DNA of 15,693 nucleotides, from positions 1 to 15,693 of the forward strand of contig JACPZJ010000111.1 in the NCBI GenBank assembly GCA_016195585.1, read 5' to 3'. The stretch is from Nitrospirota bacterium (lineage in GTDB: Bacteria; Nitrospirota; CAKKRA01; 9FT-COMBO-42-15). The position numbers were made by a program, and so were the translations under genes. The first letter of the stretch is position 1; the number at the start of each line of letters is the position of its first letter. This document shows, one piece after another, positions 13,127-15,693 of this stretch. A model generated the notes under the pieces. That model made no database searches. It worked only from the letters and a program-made list of their open reading frames with translations, and had not been told where the DNA came from.

Positions 13127-13136
13127 TAAAAAGCCG

Positions 13137-14339
13137 TTATTGTTTTCTGTCTGCTAATGCTGTCAGTCCGGGCAGCGGTTTCCCCTCAAGGAGCTGGAGC
13201 GCCGCGCCGCCGCCTGTTGAAACAAAAGAGAAGCCGTCTGATATGCCTGCCCTGTGCGCTGCAAGGGAGGTATCGCCTCCGCCAACAATGGTTGTTGCAT
13301 AGGAATCTGCAATAGTGCGCGCTATAGCAAAGGTGCCGCGGGAAAAGGCATCCATCTCAAAGACGCCCATAGGCCCGTTCCATATAATGGTCTTTGCGTT
13401 GGCAATGGCCTCAGAGAATAATTTTACAGATGCCGGGCCGATGTCAAGGGCCTTCCAGCCCTTTGGAATCTCCTGTGTTGTAACTATCTTTGTCTCTGCG
13501 CCTGGGTCCATACTCACTGCAACAACACAGTCAACAGGCAGATAGAACTTTACGCCCCGCTCCTGCGCCTTTTTTCTTATCTTGTTTGCAAACTCAAGCA
13601 TCCCCTCTTCAACAAGCGAATCGCCTACCTCCTGCCCCATTGCCTTTATAAATGTAAAGGCCATGCCGCCGCCGATTATTACCTTATCAACCTTCTCGCC
13701 CAAGTTTTCTATCACGCCGATCTTGCCTGAGACCTTTGCCCCGCCAAGCACAGCAGCAAATGGCCGCACAGGATTTGCAACCGCGCCCTCAAGGTATCCA
13801 ATCTCCTTTTTCATCAGAAAGCCTGCAACAGCAGCAGGGACATGTTTGGTTATCCCTGATATGGATGCATGATTTCTGTGGGCTGCGCCAAAGGCGTCAT
13901 TCACATAGACATCCGCAAGCTTGGCAAGGGACTTGGAAAAGGCCTCGTCATTTGCCTCCTCACCGGAATGAAATCTCAGGTTCTCAAGAAGGAGCACATC
14001 CCCTGCCTTCATCTTTGCAACAATATCCTCCACCTCTTTGCCAACGCAGTCATTTGCAAATATCACCTCTTTGTTAAGAAGCCTTTGAAGCCTCTTTGCA
14101 ACAGGCGCGAGACTGAACTGCTCAATCCTCTTCCCTTTTGGCCTGCCGAGGTGCGAGCACAAAATCACCTTTGCGCCCTCATCTATGGCATAGTTTATTG
14201 TTGGCAGCGTAAACCTTATTCTCGTATCATCTGTAATATTCTGATTTCCATCAAGGGGGACATTAAGGTCTGCCCTTATAAAGACCTTCTTGCCCTTGAT
14301 ATCAACATCTTCAATCGTCATCTTATTATTCAGATACAT
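13137..14339 (-). CDS. pgk: Phosphoglycerate kinase
   Basis: A 400-residue full-length enzyme that transfers phosphate from 1,3-bisphosphoglycerate to ADP. The N-domain substrate site shows RADLNVP (22-28) and CSHLGRPKG (61-69). The nucleotide-binding C-domain has LGGAKVSGKIGVIENL, WNGPMGVFE and GGGDTS (353-358), and the C-terminus ISDGFSFVSTGGGAALQLLEG is typical. I kept the first ATG (14339) because the AAGG at the end of gap is 8 bases upstream; the alternative Met7 lacks a ribosome binding site. That choice gives a slightly longer N-terminus (MYLNNK) than many homologues. The gene starts 3 bp after the gap stop, so the two are surely co-transcribed and probably translationally coupled. 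The protein is cytoplasmic. Confidence 0.97.
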   Translation of the reverse strand: MYLNNKMTIEDVDIKGKKVFIRADLNVPLDGNQNITDDTRIRFTLPTINYAIDEGAKVILCSHLGRPKGKRIEQFSLAPVAKRLQRLLNKEVIFANDCVGKEVEDIVAKMKAGDVLLLENLRFHSGEEANDEAFSKSLAKLADVYVNDAFGAAHRNHASISGITKHVPAAVAGFLMKKEIGYLEGAVANPVRPFAAVLGGAKVSGKIGVIENLGEKVDKVIIGGGMAFTFIKAMGQEVGDSLVEEGMLEFANKIRKKAQERGVKFYLPVDCVVAVSMDPGAETKIVTTQEIPKGWKALDIGPASVKLFSEAIANAKTIIWNGPMGVFEMDAFSRGTFAIARTIADSYATTIVGGGDTSLAAHRAGISDGFSFVSTGGGAALQLLEGKPLPGLTALADRKQ

Positions 14340-14342
14340 CTT

Positions 14343-15347
14343 CTATCCCTTCTTTACCATATATAAAATAAGGTCTCTCAGCCTTGAGGCGTAGCCGTAT
14401 TCATTGTCATACCATGCAATGACCTTTACCATCCTTTTATCAATAACCTTTGTAATGCTGCCATCCACAATGGATGAATGAGGATTGTTGTTAAAGTCTA
14501 TTGATACAAGCTCCTCATCCGTATATGCAAGTATACCCTTTAATGGCCCTTCTGCTGCCTTTTTTAATGCAGCCTTCACATCATCCTCTGTCACATCCTT
14601 TTCAACCTCGCAGACAAAGTCCACTACAGAGACATTTGGAGTCGGCACCCTGATGGCCATGCCGTCCACCTTGCCCTTCAATGACGGGAGGACAAGACCC
14701 ACTGCCTTTGCAGCGCCTGTTGTTGTGGGTATCATGGATACTGCCGCTGCCCTTGCGCGGCGGAGGTCTTTATGCGGAAGGTCCAGTATCCTCTGGTCAT
14801 TGGTGTAAGAATGAATCGTTGTCATAAGGCCGCGTTTAATGCCGAAGTTATCAAGGAGCACCTTTGCAACCGGCGCAAGGCAGTTTGTTGTGCAGGAGGC
14901 ATTGGAGATGATGTGGTGCTTCTGCGGGTCATAGACATTTTCATTAACACCCATCACCACAGTTAAATCAGGCTCCTTTGCAGGGGCAGAGATAATAACC
15001 TTTTTTGCGCCTGCAGTAATATGCTTAGCCGCGCCTGCCTTATCTGTAAAATAGCCTGTGGATTCCACAACGAAATCTACACCAATATCCTTCCATGGAA
15101 GCGCAGCAGGGTCTTTAACCGCAAGTATCTTTGATTCCCTGCCATTCACGATTATAGAGCCATCCCCTGCCTTTACATCAGCACCCACTATGCCATGAAC
15201 AGAATCGTACTTTAAAAGATGCGCCAGCGTCTTTGCATCTGTAAGGTCATTGATAGCGGCAATCTCTATCTGGTTATTTCCGATACAGGAGCGAAGAAAA
15301 TTCCTGCCGATTCGCCCAAAACCATTAATCCCGACTTTTATACCCAT
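14343..15347 (-). CDS. gap: Glyceraldehyde-3-phosphate dehydrogenase (NAD-dependent type)
   Basis: A 334-residue enzyme of standard length that oxidises and phosphorylates glyceraldehyde 3-phosphate to 1,3-bisphosphoglycerate. The N-terminal Rossmann motif is INGFGRIGRN (7-16). The catalytic Cys152 lies in SNASCTTNCLAP and the partner His179 in TTIHSYTND. Two features point to NAD rather than NADP use: NDL at 33-35 after the second strand, and the LDLPHKDLRRARAA segment (with LP rather than NP). It therefore looks like the catabolic GapA type. The ATG at 15347 follows GGAGG with a 6-base spacer. A near-consensus promoter lies about 90 bp upstream, making this the first gene of the gap-pgk(-tpiA) cluster. 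Confidence 0.97.
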   Translation of the reverse strand: MGIKVGINGFGRIGRNFLRSCIGNNQIEIAAINDLTDAKTLAHLLKYDSVHGIVGADVKAGDGSIIVNGRESKILAVKDPAALPWKDIGVDFVVESTGYFTDKAGAAKHITAGAKKVIISAPAKEPDLTVVMGVNENVYDPQKHHIISNASCTTNCLAPVAKVLLDNFGIKRGLMTTIHSYTNDQRILDLPHKDLRRARAAAVSMIPTTTGAAKAVGLVLPSLKGKVDGMAIRVPTPNVSVVDFVCEVEKDVTEDDVKAALKKAAEGPLKGILAYTDEELVSIDFNNNPHSSIVDGSITKVIDKRMVKVIAWYDNEYGYASRLRDLILYMVKKG

Positions 15348-15436
15348 TTTTGTCCTCCATGTTAGTAATAGAAATAATTATTGATAGTCTATAAAATCTT
15401 AGAAATAATACTGGTAGGCTGCTTAATTTTGAACAG

Positions 15437-15465
15437 ATTATAATGACAGGTGATAGAAAAGTCAA
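15437..15465 (-). promoter_or_regulatory. Sigma-70 promoter of the gap-pgk(-tpiA) operon
   Basis: On the minus strand TTGACT (15460-15465) is separated by exactly 17 bp from a perfect TATAAT (15437-15442). Transcription would start near 15430, giving an AT-rich leader of about 83 nt with the gap Shine-Dalgarno sequence at its end. This is one of the two strongest promoters in the window and suits highly expressed glycolytic genes. Confidence 0.85.
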
Positions 15466-15468
15466 TCA

Positions 15469-15486
15469 GAAATTCTATCAAATTTC
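15469..15486. promoter_or_regulatory. Small inverted repeat next to the gap -35 box
   Basis: GAAATT-N6-AATTTC begins 3 bp upstream of the gap -35 hexamer and lies between it and the stop of the preceding gene. Its position would suit a regulator site, but a 6-bp symmetric AT-rich repeat can occur by chance. Confidence 0.25.
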
Positions 15487-15497
15487 ATTCATTTTTT

Positions 15498-15693
15498 TCA
15501 CCCGCGCTCGGCAATAACATTTAGCATACCCCCATGTATCAGGCCATTGCTGGCAACAACATCCTTATTATAAATTGAGAATTTTCCACCTTTTAGGTCA
15601 GTTATCCTGCCGTCAGCCTCCTCCACCATCAAGGCGCCTGCCGCCATATCCCATGGCGACAGATTCATCTCCCAGAAGCCGTCAAATCTCCCC
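15498..15693 (-). CDS. Inositol monophosphatase family protein, C-terminal end (runs off right edge)
   Basis: The last 64 codons of a gene that begins outside the window end with TGA at 15498-15500. The visible protein starts GRFDGFWEMNLSPWDMAAG and continues ALMVEEADGRITDL, which is the C-terminal signature of the inositol monophosphatase/SuhB family (metal-ligand Asp in PWDMAAG). The tail ends HGGMLNVIAERG. Members hydrolyse inositol phosphates or related sugar phosphates such as fructose-1,6-bisphosphate or PAP; the substrate here cannot be told from the C-terminus. It lies 32 bp upstream of the gap promoter's -35 box and has no obvious terminator, so some read-through into gap is possible. 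Confidence 0.9.
   Translation of the reverse strand, partial: GRFDGFWEMNLSPWDMAAGALMVEEADGRITDLKGGKFSIYNKDVVASNGLIHGGMLNVIAERG

Noticed and set aside
14322..14339. An alternative pgk start at Met7
   Set aside because: No Shine-Dalgarno sequence precedes it, whereas the first ATG is correctly spaced from AAGG at the end of gap.

Overview
The window is a compact bacterial chromosome segment in which every convincing gene lies on the minus strand, so it is described from high to low coordinates. I found no rRNA, tRNA, CRISPR array, transposase or phage gene. The mix suggests an anaerobic bacterium, perhaps Nitrospirota- or Desulfobacterota-like: a very large 2-hydroxyacyl-CoA dehydratase activase fusion, a THEP1-like NTPase with an N-terminal Cys cluster, an NfeD/slipin pair, and intergenic regions full of palindromic repeats. 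This assignment is inference from gene content only.

Region 1 (15693-12152): the 3' end of an inositol-monophosphatase-family gene, then a near-consensus sigma-70 promoter driving gap and pgk (3 bp apart). tpiA follows after a 232-bp gap that holds a palindromic MITE-like element. Together they form a lower-glycolysis (triose) cluster.

Region 2 (12058-9217): nfeD (membrane ClpP-class protease), a slipin (SPFH/stomatin), a LapA-domain protein and a MarC-family membrane protein. They are packed with a 4-bp overlap, an 8-bp gap and a 0-bp gap, so they form a probable translationally coupled membrane-associated operon. The last codons and stop of marC lie inside a 121-bp palindromic repeat.

Region 3 (9073-4847): one giant gene of 1408 codons. 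It fuses two BadF/BadG/BcrA/BcrD-type activase ATPase domains, a Cys-rich segment, a DUF2229-like segment and HgdB-like dehydratase-related segments. Two hairpins with T-tracts behind it look like tandem terminators. Next comes a 475-bp intergenic region dense in palindromes, including a 229-bp unit with perfect 17-bp terminal inverted repeats.

Region 4 (4371-422): ktrB with an extra four-helix N-terminus that resembles a voltage-sensor-like domain, ktrA (RCK subunit), a conserved membrane protein of unknown function and a THEP1-like NTPase. They run in one direction and are probably a K+ uptake transcription unit with two passengers.

Region 5 (346-1): an XRE-type HTH gene with its own near-consensus promoter and an imperfect palindrome in the promoter spacer. 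The gene runs off the left edge just as the sequence begins to resemble the start of a Panacea (SocA-like, DUF4065) domain. It may be the antitoxin of a toxin-antitoxin pair whose toxin lies outside the window.
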